23,672 nucleotides of DNA from JBBQVS01 sp964250765 (GCA_964250765.1 CAXUHF010000083.1:1-23672); one strand, 5' to 3'. Positions 15,261 to 23,555 are shown, numbered from the stretch's first letter. Numbers and translations are program-made. The notes: generated by a model not told the origin, from the letters alone.

Positions 15261-16694
15261 ATGTTAAATTCCGATATGCATGAAGATACAACCGAACGTA
15301 ACAATCCAACAAGACAGTTCGCGGCGGATCCCCATGAGGATACAACCGAACGCGAAAATCCTATGCGATCATTCGTCCCAAATGGGCAGCCAACAAATGC
15401 GCAACCACCTATTGATGCCTATAACACTGCTGTGCCAACCTATGCACAAACGCAATGGCGTGAGGCACCAACCGCAGTTCCCGCACAACCATATGCAACA
15501 CGTAATGCGTATACTTCACAGACCGAGCCACACGTTCCAGTGCAGGCACCGCAACCACAACTAGCACAGCGACGCCCATCACGTGGCCTGCGTACAGGTG
15601 CGATCCTGTTGCTGACAGCACTGCTCGCTGTCGTATTTGGGACAGGTCTTTTTGCTGGTTGGCAGTTCGGACGCGGTAGCAGCACAGCTCCTGTACTCAC
15701 GACGGCGACGACATCATCATCATCGACAAGTGTTCCTGCTACAACGAGCGGAAGCAGTACAGACGCTACACGCGAAGCTGTCATCACAAAGGTGCAACCC
15801 GCTGTTGTGCTGGTTACAGTGACGACTTCAAACGGAACAGCCCTTGGTTCAGGCGAAATCGTCAACAAGCAAGGCTACATCGTCACGAACAATCACGTTG
15901 TGAGCGGCTCGACGAGCATTGAGGTGACACTTTCTAATGGCACACGCGCAGCAGCCCAGCTTACAGGAACAGACCCTGCCGACGATCTTGCAGTTGTCAA
16001 AATTACGCCGCCCGCTAGTGGACTTGCAGTAATCACCATTGGCGACTCATCGCAGCTCAAAGTTGGGCAAGAGGTGCTGGCAATTGGCAATCCTCTAGGC
16101 AATACACAGACCGTTACCAATGGCATTGTTAGTGCTTTGAACCGTAGCGTCTCTGAAGGTCAGGGTGGCGCAACTCTTCCCGATGCCATTCAAACCGATG
16201 CTCCGATCAATCCTGGCAATAGTGGTGGTGCGCTCGTCGATATGCAGGGCAACCTTGTTGGTATTCCAACGCTCACCGCGATAGACCCTGAGTTCAATAC
16301 ACCTGCGAACGGTGTTGGTTTCGCCATCCCAGCCAATCGTGTCAAGCTGATCGTGCCTCAAATCATTCAGACAGGTCAGGTGACGCACACAGGTCGTGCG
16401 GTACTGGGTGTAAGTGTTACCAGCGTTGATGCTTCACTCGCATCACAATACAATCTCGGTATCGATCACGGTGTGCTCATCACGAGCGTTGCCAATGGTG
16501 GAGCTGCTGAGCATGCAGGACTCAAATCTGGTGATGTGATTGTGAAGGTAGATAACACAACGATCAACGACATATCATCACTTGGGAACGCACTTATCAC
16601 CAAAAACCCTGGCGATAGTGTTGCTGTAACCTACTATCGCAACGGTCAACAGCAAACGGTCAGCGCAAAACTTGGTGAGTTACAGGCTTCTTAA
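15261..16694 (+). CDS. htrA: HtrA-like serine protease with PDZ domain, membrane anchored
   Basis: This 477-residue protein is a trypsin-fold protease for envelope protein quality control. A cytoplasmic Pro/Gln-rich N-terminus (1-108) begins with two copies of HEDTTERxNPxRxF. A transmembrane helix lies at about 111-133, followed by a Ser/Thr-rich stalk. The catalytic triad is His212 (TNNHVV), Asp242 (DDLAVVKI) and Ser321 (GNSGGALVD). A single PDZ domain fills about 375-470. I chose ATG 15261 because GAGG lies nine bases upstream; the in-frame ATG at 15246 has no ribosome binding site. It is alone in its transcription unit, with a bidirectional terminator after it. Family membership is firm; which HtrA paralogue it is cannot be told. 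Confidence 0.95.
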   Translation: MLNSDMHEDTTERNNPTRQFAADPHEDTTERENPMRSFVPNGQPTNAQPPIDAYNTAVPTYAQTQWREAPTAVPAQPYATRNAYTSQTEPHVPVQAPQPQLAQRRPSRGLRTGAILLLTALLAVVFGTGLFAGWQFGRGSSTAPVLTTATTSSSSTSVPATTSGSSTDATREAVITKVQPAVVLVTVTTSNGTALGSGEIVNKQGYIVTNNHVVSGSTSIEVTLSNGTRAAAQLTGTDPADDLAVVKITPPASGLAVITIGDSSQLKVGQEVLAIGNPLGNTQTVTNGIVSALNRSVSEGQGGATLPDAIQTDAPINPGNSGGALVDMQGNLVGIPTLTAIDPEFNTPANGVGFAIPANRVKLIVPQIIQTGQVTHTGRAVLGVSVTSVDASLASQYNLGIDHGVLITSVANGGAAEHAGLKSGDVIVKVDNTTINDISSLGNALITKNPGDSVAVTYYRNGQQQTVSAKLGELQAS

Positions 16695-16712
16695 GAATAG
16701 TAAAATAACACA

Positions 16713-16755
16713 ATGGGCGATGCCGTTTTTATGATGAAAACCGCATCGCCCAATT
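16713..16755. terminator. Bidirectional terminator between the HtrA gene and the propeller gene
   Basis: Arms 16713-16730 and 16738-16755 pair at 16 of 18 positions around a 7-base loop. The core is GGGCGATGC, flanked by T-rich stretches in both directions (TTTGTTTAATTT on the plus strand, ATTTTACTATT on the minus strand). It sits between two convergent genes, 19 bases after the HtrA stop. Confidence 0.85.
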
Positions 16756-16773
16756 TGTTTAATTTAAGCAATA

Positions 16774-19395
16774 TTAGGACCCGGTATATACAAACAAATA
16801 GTCTCCACCCTGCACAACAAATGACGAACCACTCGTATTAAAGTAGATCGGACGCTCGGCAACGAAGACGCCACCGTTGGTCGTTTGCACCGTCATTGAG
16901 AACGAGTTCGCTTTACTATCAGAACCCGCATAAAAGGGCTTCCCCTGTACAATGGATGCAACATCTTCTGTGAAACGAGCATTGGCTGCCACTGGCACAT
17001 TTACATTATAGGACTGACCTCTACCGTTGAACAGGATGATAGAGATAGTTTCGGAGGTGCCAGTTGGGTTCTGAATGGTTAGCCAATCGTTATACCCCCC
17101 GTTAGCATAACCTTCTGCAAAGCTATAGGACGTGTGCGTAGCTGGTCCCACTTGTCCGAGAACATCGGTGCCACCAACAGCGGTCATCGCGCGTCCAGTA
17201 GTCAACGTATGTTTGTACGTGAAGTACATTTCGCGTTGCACAACGATGTTTGCGCCCGTTGCTGTCACCTCGGCTGAAACCTCCGGTGAAGAGCCAGTAA
17301 AGGTGTTGTTCGCATTGACATTCCAGATCGTCTGGCTTTGTGCGCCAACCGTAATCGTATAAGTCTTCGTTGCACCAATCTTAGACTTGAGCGTGATGTT
17401 CACTGTCGCGGCTGTCTTCGCTGAATCAACATTGGCAATCGTAAGGTATTCTTGCGTTGCGCTTGTGTACCCCTCAGCAAAGAGCCAATCCTTCGACAGG
17501 CTAGAGGCACCCATAATGTCATAGGCAGCGTTAACAGGCGCACCTACGACATAGGTAGGACGCTCCACCACAATTGGCTGGCTGGAGGTTACAACGGCGG
17601 CAACATGCGTAGGAAGTGTAATCGCACCTGGATCAATATTACCACGTGCATTCGCCACAACAGTCGTCGTTTGTGTTCCCACAATGGTACCATTTAAGTA
17701 ATAGGTCGCAGTCACGTTTGCGCTTGCGTTGTTAGGATTCAGAATGGTCAAGTATGATGTAGTATTTGACGAACTTGGCACATCAGCAAAGTAGTAGTTG
17801 GTGTTCAAGGAAGTCGCACCAAGCACATCAGTGCCACTAGAAATCCCGTGGAAGTTCCTGAAGTACATTGGGCGTTCGGCAACGACTCCGCTACAGTTTG
17901 GTGTCGCTGTCGCATTCACCGTCACAACGGAGGCAACATCTGCCGCAGTACGCGACACCTCTGTATACCCTAAATCTTGATGAACTGCTTCTGTCCAGCG
18001 ACTAGAAGGATGAATGGTGATTGAGACTGTCTTCGTCGTTGGTGCGCCACCATCAGGTGTGTAATTGTACTGAATGGTGGCTGCGCACGTCGTAGCGGAT
18101 GGGTTTTCAACCGTCAGGTACTCACGGAAGCCCTTACCAACACGTCCCTCTGCAAAGTACCAGGTTTTGTTTGTAGGAGCAACAGGTGTACTTGGTGGCG
18201 GAGTAGGAGTAGGAGTAGATGTGGTGGTCACGTGCCCTAAACCAAAGCGCGTACTTGTCGCGCTCACTACGCCATTCGTCCAGTCGATTTCTACCATTTG
18301 ACGTGTATTCTGTAGTGCAGGCAGTGTTTGCACCGATCTCAACGTGCTCGTGTCTATGACATCTCCTGTATCGCCTACGTAGACATAGCGACCGGAGAGA
18401 TCGTTCAGAACCCAGCCCTCACGCTCACAATAGGTCTGACATGAGCCTGAATATCCACTCAACGATCCAAGCTGCACGCTAGCAACAAACGTAGGTGCGG
18501 ACGTAGGCAAGTGGCTTACATCATACACTTCCAGTTGGTCGAGAGGAGCATCCATCACATACACCCGTTTCTCATCCGGCGAAAGCGAGATACCATGACT
18601 GGGTGCCGTGCTCGCAGACCACGCACAGGAGCCACTGAATGGAACAGTATACAACGGAGCACCGGAGGTGAGACTGAATACCTGGAAGCCGCAGGTGTTA
18701 CTAGACGTAGTAAATAAAAGCGTATTCGTGCCATTGACAGTGAATGGGCGCACACCATTGATAGTTGGTCCTACGTTGGTTACTTGATTGGTGGTGGTAT
18801 TCACCACGTGTACATAGTTGTAGTTGGTACCAGTATAGCCTGTCACATACACTTGAGTACCATCTAGCGATGCCACCACATTATGTCCATCAGTGCCCGT
18901 GTTGATCGAGCCAATAACGTTACCGTTGCTCGCATCAATAATGGAGGTGATACCGTCCGAGGAGTCAGAGCCATGTGGCATATAAATCTTGGAGCCATCA
19001 GGAGTTATAGCGGGTTGATCGACTCCAAAGGGATAGGTAACACTCCACGCCACTCTGTTGTTTACAAGGTCATAAGCCAGCAAGCTCCCATGCCCCCCAG
19101 CACAGACATTGGCACCACAAAAGGAAACGTAGAGCCATCCTCGACTCGGTGAGACCACGACTCCACGCTTACCTGTCTCAGGAATGGTGAATTGTTTCAC
19201 CAAGGCATGATTATTGTCGATGTCATAGACAAATATTGTCCCATCTTCCACCACATACAACCAATGAGATGTTGCACTTGCATGTGCTCTCGGAGTCGCC
19301 CGCGTATTAGTGAGTTGATTTGCTACCCCAACGACTAGAAGCAATACAAAACAAGCAACAAGTACGAAGCGTTTACTAAAAATACGTTTTACCAT
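16774..19395 (-). CDS. Secreted beta-propeller protein with four C-terminal FAEG repeat modules
   Basis: This large extracellular protein (873 residues) has unknown function. An N-terminal hydrophobic segment (about 7-26) acts as signal or anchor. Residues of about 45-385 form a YVTN/WD-like beta-propeller, with repeated blades such as HWLYVVEDGTIFVYDI and GISLSPDEKRVYVMD. The propeller contains cysteine pairs (FCGANVC, CQTYC) that suggest disulfides. A Thr/Pro-rich linker leads to four modules of about 100-120 residues starting near 411, 532, 635 and 755. Each begins with a W/Y-x-FAEG-like motif, has a YLTIxNP-like strand, and later has an RPxYF-like motif. Start 19395 is chosen by alignment with the paralogue at 19699-20871 and by AGGGG upstream; the open frame extends to 19440. 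Confidence 0.85.
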   Translation of the reverse strand: MVKRIFSKRFVLVACFVLLLVVGVANQLTNTRATPRAHASATSHWLYVVEDGTIFVYDIDNNHALVKQFTIPETGKRGVVVSPSRGWLYVSFCGANVCAGGHGSLLAYDLVNNRVAWSVTYPFGVDQPAITPDGSKIYMPHGSDSSDGITSIIDASNGNVIGSINTGTDGHNVVASLDGTQVYVTGYTGTNYNYVHVVNTTTNQVTNVGPTINGVRPFTVNGTNTLLFTTSSNTCGFQVFSLTSGAPLYTVPFSGSCAWSASTAPSHGISLSPDEKRVYVMDAPLDQLEVYDVSHLPTSAPTFVASVQLGSLSGYSGSCQTYCEREGWVLNDLSGRYVYVGDTGDVIDTSTLRSVQTLPALQNTRQMVEIDWTNGVVSATSTRFGLGHVTTTSTPTPTPPPSTPVAPTNKTWYFAEGRVGKGFREYLTVENPSATTCAATIQYNYTPDGGAPTTKTVSITIHPSSRWTEAVHQDLGYTEVSRTAADVASVVTVNATATPNCSGVVAERPMYFRNFHGISSGTDVLGATSLNTNYYFADVPSSSNTTSYLTILNPNNASANVTATYYLNGTIVGTQTTTVVANARGNIDPGAITLPTHVAAVVTSSQPIVVERPTYVVGAPVNAAYDIMGASSLSKDWLFAEGYTSATQEYLTIANVDSAKTAATVNITLKSKIGATKTYTITVGAQSQTIWNVNANNTFTGSSPEVSAEVTATGANIVVQREMYFTYKHTLTTGRAMTAVGGTDVLGQVGPATHTSYSFAEGYANGGYNDWLTIQNPTGTSETISIILFNGRGQSYNVNVPVAANARFTEDVASIVQGKPFYAGSDSKANSFSMTVQTTNGGVFVAERPIYFNTSGSSFVVQGGDYLFVYTGS

Positions 19396-19487
19396 TTCAT
19401 TTCCCCTTCCACTTCCCAACACCTTGCTCGGAACGTACATAGCTCAAACTGATAGAGAGTTTTTTGTTGAAGACAAGATGCAATGCT

Positions 19488-19493
19488 ATTGTA
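19488..19493 (-). promoter_or_regulatory. Candidate -10 box of the propeller-FAEG gene
   Basis: On the minus strand this is TACAAT, aligned with TATAAT at 20959-20964 in front of the paralogous gene. Neighbouring bases are also conserved (GACAAGATGCA at 19472-19482 and 20943-20953). A leader of about 85 bases would result. No clear -35 box is seen. Confidence 0.4.
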
Positions 19494-19574
19494 AAACTCA
19501 TATGGATGAGAAAGAGAAGAGAAATGGTTAAGAAACGGTTGTGAAAGGCACAAAGAGGTATACAAATATTTAAA

Positions 19575-19612
19575 CGAATAAGTGTATTTTTATACATAAA
19601 TACACTTATTCG
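19575..19612. terminator. Hairpin downstream of the second propeller gene
   Basis: CGAATAAGTGTATTT (19575-19589) and its perfect complement (19598-19612) flank an 8-base loop. It is AT-rich and occupies the same place as the terminator at 21022-21055 relative to the duplicated membrane-protein gene end. It may now terminate the gene at 19699-20871. It falls in the 303-base region 19396-19698, which otherwise holds only the relic, the candidate -10 box and the conserved leader. Confidence 0.55.
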
Positions 19613-19622
19613 CGTTCCTAGC

Positions 19623-19676
19623 TTACGTTGAGAATGCCAAACATTTCTCAGCGTCCTCAAAGTCTTTTGCAGATGG
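19623..19676 (-). pseudogene. Relic of the 3' end of the seven-helix membrane protein gene
   Basis: On the minus strand these bases read PSAKDFEDAEKCLAFST then stop. The membrane-protein gene at 21092-21865 ends TPAKDFEDAEKRLASSK then stop. By hand alignment 42 of 54 bases agree, and GTTCCTAGC follows in both (GTTCCTAGC at 19615-19623 in plus orientation). The rest of the gene is missing here. This is the footprint of a tandem duplication that included the end of the membrane-protein gene, its terminator and a propeller gene. Confidence 0.8.
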
Positions 19677-19698
19677 AATCAATGCATTGTACTAAGGC

Positions 19699-20871
19699 TT
19701 ATTTGGTCACATGACCTAAACCAAAGCGGGTACTTGTCGCACTGACTGCCCCATTCGTCCAGTCGATTTCTACCAGTTGTCGCGTATTTTTCAACGCAGG
19801 AAGTGTTGCCACCACTTTTAGAGTGCTAGTTGATATCACATTTCCCGCGTCAGCAGCATACACATAGCGACCAGAGAGGTCGTTCAAGACCCACCCTTCG
19901 CGCTCACAGAAGGTTTGACAGGAACCTGAGTATCCAGTTATTGAACTCAGTTGGACACTAGTAAGGAACTTTGGTGCTGAGATCGGCAATTTGCTTACAT
20001 CATAGACTTCAAGTTTATCCAGAGGTGCATCCATCACATACACCCGTTTCTCGTCCGGCGAGAGCGAGATACCATGACTAGGGGCTGTACTCGCAGACCA
20101 TGCACAGGAGCCGCCAAAGCGAGTAGTATACAGAGGCTTACCGGAGGTGAGACTAAGTACCTGGAAGCCACATGCGTTACTGGATGTGGTAAAAAGAAGT
20201 GTATGCTTGCCATTCACAGTGAATGGACGCACACCATTGCTCGTTGGTCCTACATTGGTGACTTTCTTGGTCGCTGTATTCACTACATGGATATAGTTGT
20301 AGTTCTTACCAGTGTAGCCTGTGATATATACCTGAGAACCATCGAGTGAGGCTACTACATTATGACCGTAGGTCCCTGTGTTAATCGAGCCAAGAACTTT
20401 GCCATTGCTTGCATCAATAATAGATGTCAGGCCGTCCGAGCCATCACCGTGTGGCAAGTAGATCGTGGAACCGTTGGGAGTGATAGCTGGTTGATCGACG
20501 CCAAAGGGATAGGTGACGCTCCATGCCACCTTGTTATGCACTAGATCATAGGCTAGTAAACTCCCATGTTGCCCATTGCAGACATTTACCCCACAGAACG
20601 AGACGTAAAGCCATCCCCGACTTGGGGAAACCACGACTCCGCGCTTGCCCTTCTCAGGAATAGCGAATTGTTTCACCAACGCGTGATTATGGTCGATGTC
20701 ATAGACAAATACCGTTCCATCCTCCACCACATACAACCAGTGGGATGTTACAGTTGCCCGAACCTGCTGTGTCGCGTGAGTGCTGGTGAATTGATAGAGT
20801 ACACCAACAATCAAAAGTAGAGCGAGGCAAGCAACAAGTGCTGAGCGCATACCGAAGATACGTTTTACCAT
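19699..20871 (-). CDS. Secreted beta-propeller protein, paralogue without FAEG modules
   Basis: This 390-residue protein is closely similar along its full length to the first 390 or so residues of the neighbouring propeller-FAEG protein. The N-terminal hydrophobic segment and the cysteine-containing stretches (FCGVNVC, CQTFC) are shared. It ends at FGLGHVTK, exactly where the longer protein passes into its Thr/Pro linker. It may be a secreted or lipid-side propeller with unknown ligand. Start ATG 20871 (MVKRIFGMRS) matches the paralogue; upstream GAAAG is a weak ribosome binding site. It probably arose with its neighbour by tandem duplication, losing or never gaining the C-terminal modules. 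Confidence 0.85.
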   Translation of the reverse strand: MVKRIFGMRSALVACLALLLIVGVLYQFTSTHATQQVRATVTSHWLYVVEDGTVFVYDIDHNHALVKQFAIPEKGKRGVVVSPSRGWLYVSFCGVNVCNGQHGSLLAYDLVHNKVAWSVTYPFGVDQPAITPNGSTIYLPHGDGSDGLTSIIDASNGKVLGSINTGTYGHNVVASLDGSQVYITGYTGKNYNYIHVVNTATKKVTNVGPTSNGVRPFTVNGKHTLLFTTSSNACGFQVLSLTSGKPLYTTRFGGSCAWSASTAPSHGISLSPDEKRVYVMDAPLDKLEVYDVSKLPISAPKFLTSVQLSSITGYSGSCQTFCEREGWVLNDLSGRYVYAADAGNVISTSTLKVVATLPALKNTRQLVEIDWTNGAVSATSTRFGLGHVTK

Positions 20872-20958
20872 TTCATTTCACTTTCTGCATCCTGCTCAAA
20901 GTTATATGATATGGCGTTTCAAGATTACCCAAATTGGGAAAAGACAAGATGCAGAGCT

Positions 20959-20964
20959 ATTATA
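20959..20964 (-). promoter_or_regulatory. Candidate -10 box of the second propeller gene
   Basis: On the minus strand this is TATAAT, a perfect -10 hexamer about 88 bases before the start codon. It is aligned with TACAAT in front of the paralogue. The -35 region has no good match. Confidence 0.45.
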
Positions 20965-21021
20965 AAGCCCCTGTGTAATGCAAAGGGTAGAGAAATGGTT
21001 ATGAAAAGGTTACGTAATCTG

Positions 21022-21055
21022 TAAAAAAGTGTACAAATATATAAATTTGTACACT
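21022..21055 (-). terminator. Intrinsic terminator of the seven-helix membrane protein gene
   Basis: AGTGTACAAAT (21028-21038) and ATTTGTACACT (21045-21055) are perfect 11-bp arms with a 6-base loop. On the minus strand the hairpin is followed directly by a run of T (TTTTTTA). It lies 36 bases after the stop codon at 21092. This implies that the propeller gene downstream has its own promoter. Confidence 0.7.
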
Positions 21056-21091
21056 CCTTCTACAAAGAATATCTTCTTTTATGTTCCTAGC

Positions 21092-21865
21092 CTACTTTGA
21101 GGACGCCAGCCGTTTCTCGGCGTCCTCAAAGTCTTTCGCGGGTGTGACTCTTGCAGCTGAAGATCGACGACTTGCCAGCAACACACCAACGAAGAAGATA
21201 ACCCATCCAAATGCCATCAGAACCCAAAAGCCACTTTCAAAACCCAGGACGCGCGCCACACTGCCTGCACCTGCATTTATGAGGTCGCCCAGGAGAATAA
21301 GCACATTGGCCCAGAGAATATTGCTGGTACGCAAACCCGCGATATTCTGTTGGCGCCGGTACAATTTAAATCCTGAATAGATTGCCACTCCCACAACCGC
21401 GACAACGCCCAGTGTGTTGATGATAATGACTAGAACAAGCCACGGACCAGGACGCAGAATGCCAGTACCAGGGCCGACGATCTGGCTCAGTTGCTGCATG
21501 TTGATTTGTGCCAGCAATACTAATGCCGTTGTCGCGCCGCTTAAGAGATAGAGGAAAGTCAAACACCACGTTGTGACGCGAGGACTGGTTATTAGCGCGA
21601 CACTGCCCAATCCCAGCCATGCAGGAGTCAGCACACCAAGAATATAGTAGGCACGGAAGAGAATAATACCGTTATAGCTTGCAGGCTGTACACGCAGCAT
21701 AAACACATAAGCTAATGTTGCAACAAAAGCCATTAACAAGCCAACAAACCAGTACAGTTGATATGAGCGGTGGCGTCTCAAATATTGGCGCAGCACAACA
21801 GCCGCGAACAGACCCGTTACCACCACATTAATAGCCGATGAGATCAGCGCAAAAGGAGTGTCCAT
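21092..21865 (-). CDS. Seven-helix integral membrane protein, function unknown
   Basis: I do not recognise this family. The 257-residue protein has seven hydrophobic segments, for example SSAINVVVTGLFAAVVL near the start, then about residues 36-58, 67-93, 97-121, 142-168, 181-205 and 211-232. A short charged tail follows (KDFEDAEKRLASSK). No catalytic or metal motif stands out, and there is no conserved lysine in helix seven (WVLMAFGWVIFFVGVLL), so it is not a retinal-binding rhodopsin by that criterion. AAGGAA lies five to six bases before ATG 21865. Upstream (22057-23451) is a sigma/anti-sigma operon; downstream are the two propeller genes, one of which sits beside a relic of this gene. Confidence 0.75.
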   Translation of the reverse strand: MDTPFALISSAINVVVTGLFAAVVLRQYLRRHRSYQLYWFVGLLMAFVATLAYVFMLRVQPASYNGIILFRAYYILGVLTPAWLGLGSVALITSPRVTTWCLTFLYLLSGATTALVLLAQINMQQLSQIVGPGTGILRPGPWLVLVIIINTLGVVAVVGVAIYSGFKLYRRQQNIAGLRTSNILWANVLILLGDLINAGAGSVARVLGFESGFWVLMAFGWVIFFVGVLLASRRSSAARVTPAKDFEDAEKRLASSK

Positions 21866-21975
21866 ATATGTTCCTTGATTGTGTATATCTGTCTAGCAAA
21901 AAATAGAAAGAGAGTGAGAAATGTTCTTTATAGAACATACAAAAAACTAGACGATATTGCAAGAATCTAGGCGAT

Positions 21976-21989
21976 TGTAGGGACCGATT
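21976..21989. repeat. Half copy of the dispersed intergenic repeat
   Basis: TGTAGGGACCGATT is identical to 14 bases of the right arm of the element at 8297-8345 (read on the minus strand). The sequence after it (TTTTTAAAAAGATTTTGGGG) is low-complexity and runs into an assembly gap 47 bases later, so a second arm may be missing from the assembly. The rest of 21866-22056 shows no gene. Confidence 0.55.
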
Positions 21990-22036
21990 TTTTAAAAAGA
22001 TTTTGGGGCAGAGATTTTCCAAACGGGCGGTAAAAA

Positions 22037-22046
22037 NNNNNNNNNN
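22037..22046. other. Assembly gap (10 Ns)
   Basis: Ten Ns lie between TAAAAA and TTTTTT, 10 bases beyond the anti-sigma gene stop. Homopolymer A/T runs surround it, so small indels are possible here, including in the last codons of the anti-sigma gene. Confidence 0.95.
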
Positions 22047-22056
22047 TTTTTTCCAT

Positions 22057-22773
22057 TTAAAACACCAATCTTTTTTTATAAATTGGCCTCAAAAAAAACC
22101 GCCTCACCATCACAAAACCAATAATGCCCAACACTAACAAAACTACACCGAGAATTGCACGTGCCCAAACTGTACTTGGATTAAAGAACGTCAGGAATGT
22201 TTGGAATGGATTCTGTTGCACAGGCGTCTGTCCATGCGAGCTAGGACCAGTCACAGTTTGTCCCTTTACAGATGAGGGCGTTGCTCCCTGACGAGTAATA
22301 TGTGGCGTGTTTAGTGGCTGTGTTGGACTTGCTCCCCCACTTGAACTAATACCTCCTCCACTGGAAGTTGTGCTACCGTTAGGTATTACTGTTCCAAAGA
22401 GGCCGGAGAGCAAAAAGACAATGCCAACCAGTGCTGCGAGTGTACTTACAGCCCTGACCGCGCCCGCAACATAAGTAGGCCATCCTCTCCGGCGAGGTAG
22501 CGGCGTAATTGGAGCTAATGGGCGTACAGTGTTCGGGCTATGCGATGCTGCTACAGCAGGTTCAGCCGTTGGCAACACAAATGAACGTGGCAATGGAGGT
22601 TGTGGCAGGGCATGAAGGAGCGCGACGGTCTGTCGTAGTTCCGTCAGTTGCTGCTGACACACCGCGCAATTTTGTAGGTGTGCCTCAGTCTGTGTCTGCT
22701 CTTCTAGCGACAGTTGCCCATCGATGTAGGCCGAAAGCCGTGCAGTTGTCAGATGTTGCTCTTGTTTTGCCAC
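22057..22773 (-). CDS. Anti-sigma factor with zinc finger and two membrane helices
   Basis: The protein (238 residues) should bind and silence the ECF sigma factor encoded just upstream. The N-terminal zinc-binding anti-sigma domain has HLQNCAVC (His32, Cys36, Cys39). Transmembrane helices lie at about 104-128 and 204-224, joined by a Ser/Gly/Thr/Pro-rich extracytoplasmic stretch of about 75 residues. The C-terminus (RRFFLRPIYKKRLVF) is basic and cytoplasmic. The start is GTG, with GGAG eight bases before it. The gene follows the sigma gene stop by 45 bases. The last codons run through A/T homopolymers next to an assembly gap, so the exact C-terminus may be wrong. Confidence 0.85.
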   Translation of the reverse strand: MAKQEQHLTTARLSAYIDGQLSLEEQTQTEAHLQNCAVCQQQLTELRQTVALLHALPQPPLPRSFVLPTAEPAVAASHSPNTVRPLAPITPLPRRRGWPTYVAGAVRAVSTLAALVGIVFLLSGLFGTVIPNGSTTSSGGGISSSGGASPTQPLNTPHITRQGATPSSVKGQTVTGPSSHGQTPVQQNPFQTFLTFFNPSTVWARAILGVVLLVLGIIGFVMVRRFFLRPIYKKRLVF

Positions 22774-22818
22774 GCATATGCTCCATAGATAATAGATTGT
22801 TGTGGTGGAGTGAAAGGT

Positions 22819-23451
22819 TTATTCTTTGGTAAGACGATAGCTACGCGGTAAAAGTTCCTTGTGCTCTTGCAAATACGCACGCAGGCGAGCACGTCCGCGT
22901 GAAATGCGCGAACGCACAGTGCCAAGTGATGCCTCTGTCGTTACCGCTACCTCCTCGTAAGAAAGTCCTTCAATATCGCAAAGAACAACCGCGACACGTT
23001 GTTCAAGCGGCAACTCCTCTAGCCCACGTTGTATCAACGCCTGTAGCTCCTGGTTGAGCAACGTTTCTTCGGGATTGCCCTCTAGCCCAGTTGTCGCTAA
23101 GGCATTCAACAAGCTGGGAGCGTGTGCCTCATCGTCTTCTGTCAGTGCCTCTAGCGACTCAGCTGGTCTACGTTGTGTGCGCCGCCAATAATCGCAGGCC
23201 ATATTCGAGCCGACACGCAACAACCAAGAGCGAAACGAGGAACCGCCACGATACGTCCCAATACCCTTGAACGCTGCAATAAAGGCGTCCTGTGTCACAT
23301 CGGCTGCTGTATCAGGATCACCAAGCATGCGAAAGACCACACTATACAACGTCTGCTGATAGTGCAACACGAGCTGATTGAACGCATTCACGTCTCCACG
23401 TTGGCTACGAGTGATGAGTTGCTCTTCATCATCTCGCATGGCCTTACTCAT
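22819..23451 (-). CDS. ECF sigma factor (RpoE-like, sigma-70 family)
   Basis: This is an alternative sigma factor of 210 residues. Region 2 spans about residues 20-90, with DVTQDAFIAAFKGIGTYRGGSSF split into the -10 binding part and RSWLLRVGSNMACDYWRR. Region 4 spans about 137-190 with LPLEQRVAVVL, GLSYEEVA and the helix-turn-helix SLGTVRSRISRGRARL. I chose ATG 23451 (MSKAMRDDEEQ) with GGAAGGCGAG upstream. The frame is open to 23574, but that stretch translates 20-bp tandem repeats and is not protein-like. It is the first gene of an operon with its anti-sigma factor. Target genes are unknown. Confidence 0.92.
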   Translation of the reverse strand: MSKAMRDDEEQLITRSQRGDVNAFNQLVLHYQQTLYSVVFRMLGDPDTAADVTQDAFIAAFKGIGTYRGGSSFRSWLLRVGSNMACDYWRRTQRRPAESLEALTEDDEAHAPSLLNALATTGLEGNPEETLLNQELQALIQRGLEELPLEQRVAVVLCDIEGLSYEEVAVTTEASLGTVRSRISRGRARLRAYLQEHKELLPRSYRLTKE

Positions 23452-23495
23452 GAAACTCGCCTTCCTTGTCTGGCTATTTGCGCCAGTGTAACATA

Positions 23496-23555
23496 TGGAG
23501 CATGACAGGGGCAAGTGGAGCATGACAGGGGCAAGTGGAGCATGACAGGGGCAAG
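23496..23555. repeat. Three perfect copies of a 20-bp tandem repeat
   Basis: The unit TGGAGCATGACAGGGGCAAG occurs at 23496-23515, 23516-23535 and 23536-23555 without mismatch. It lies 45 bases upstream of the sigma factor start, so in or near its promoter. The last copy runs into the left arm of the inverted repeat at 23549-23632. It is not a CRISPR array, since there are no spacers. Confidence 0.9.

Noticed and set aside
15440..15868. 142-codon minus-strand open frame inside the HtrA gene
   Set aside because: It lies wholly within a confident gene, and its sequence is low-complexity Val/Ala without motifs.
21092..21865. Seven-helix protein as a microbial rhodopsin
   Set aside because: There is no lysine in the seventh helix to bind retinal and no rhodopsin motif.
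23496..23555. Possible CRISPR array
   Set aside because: The three 20-bp units abut directly without spacers, and no cas gene is present in the window.
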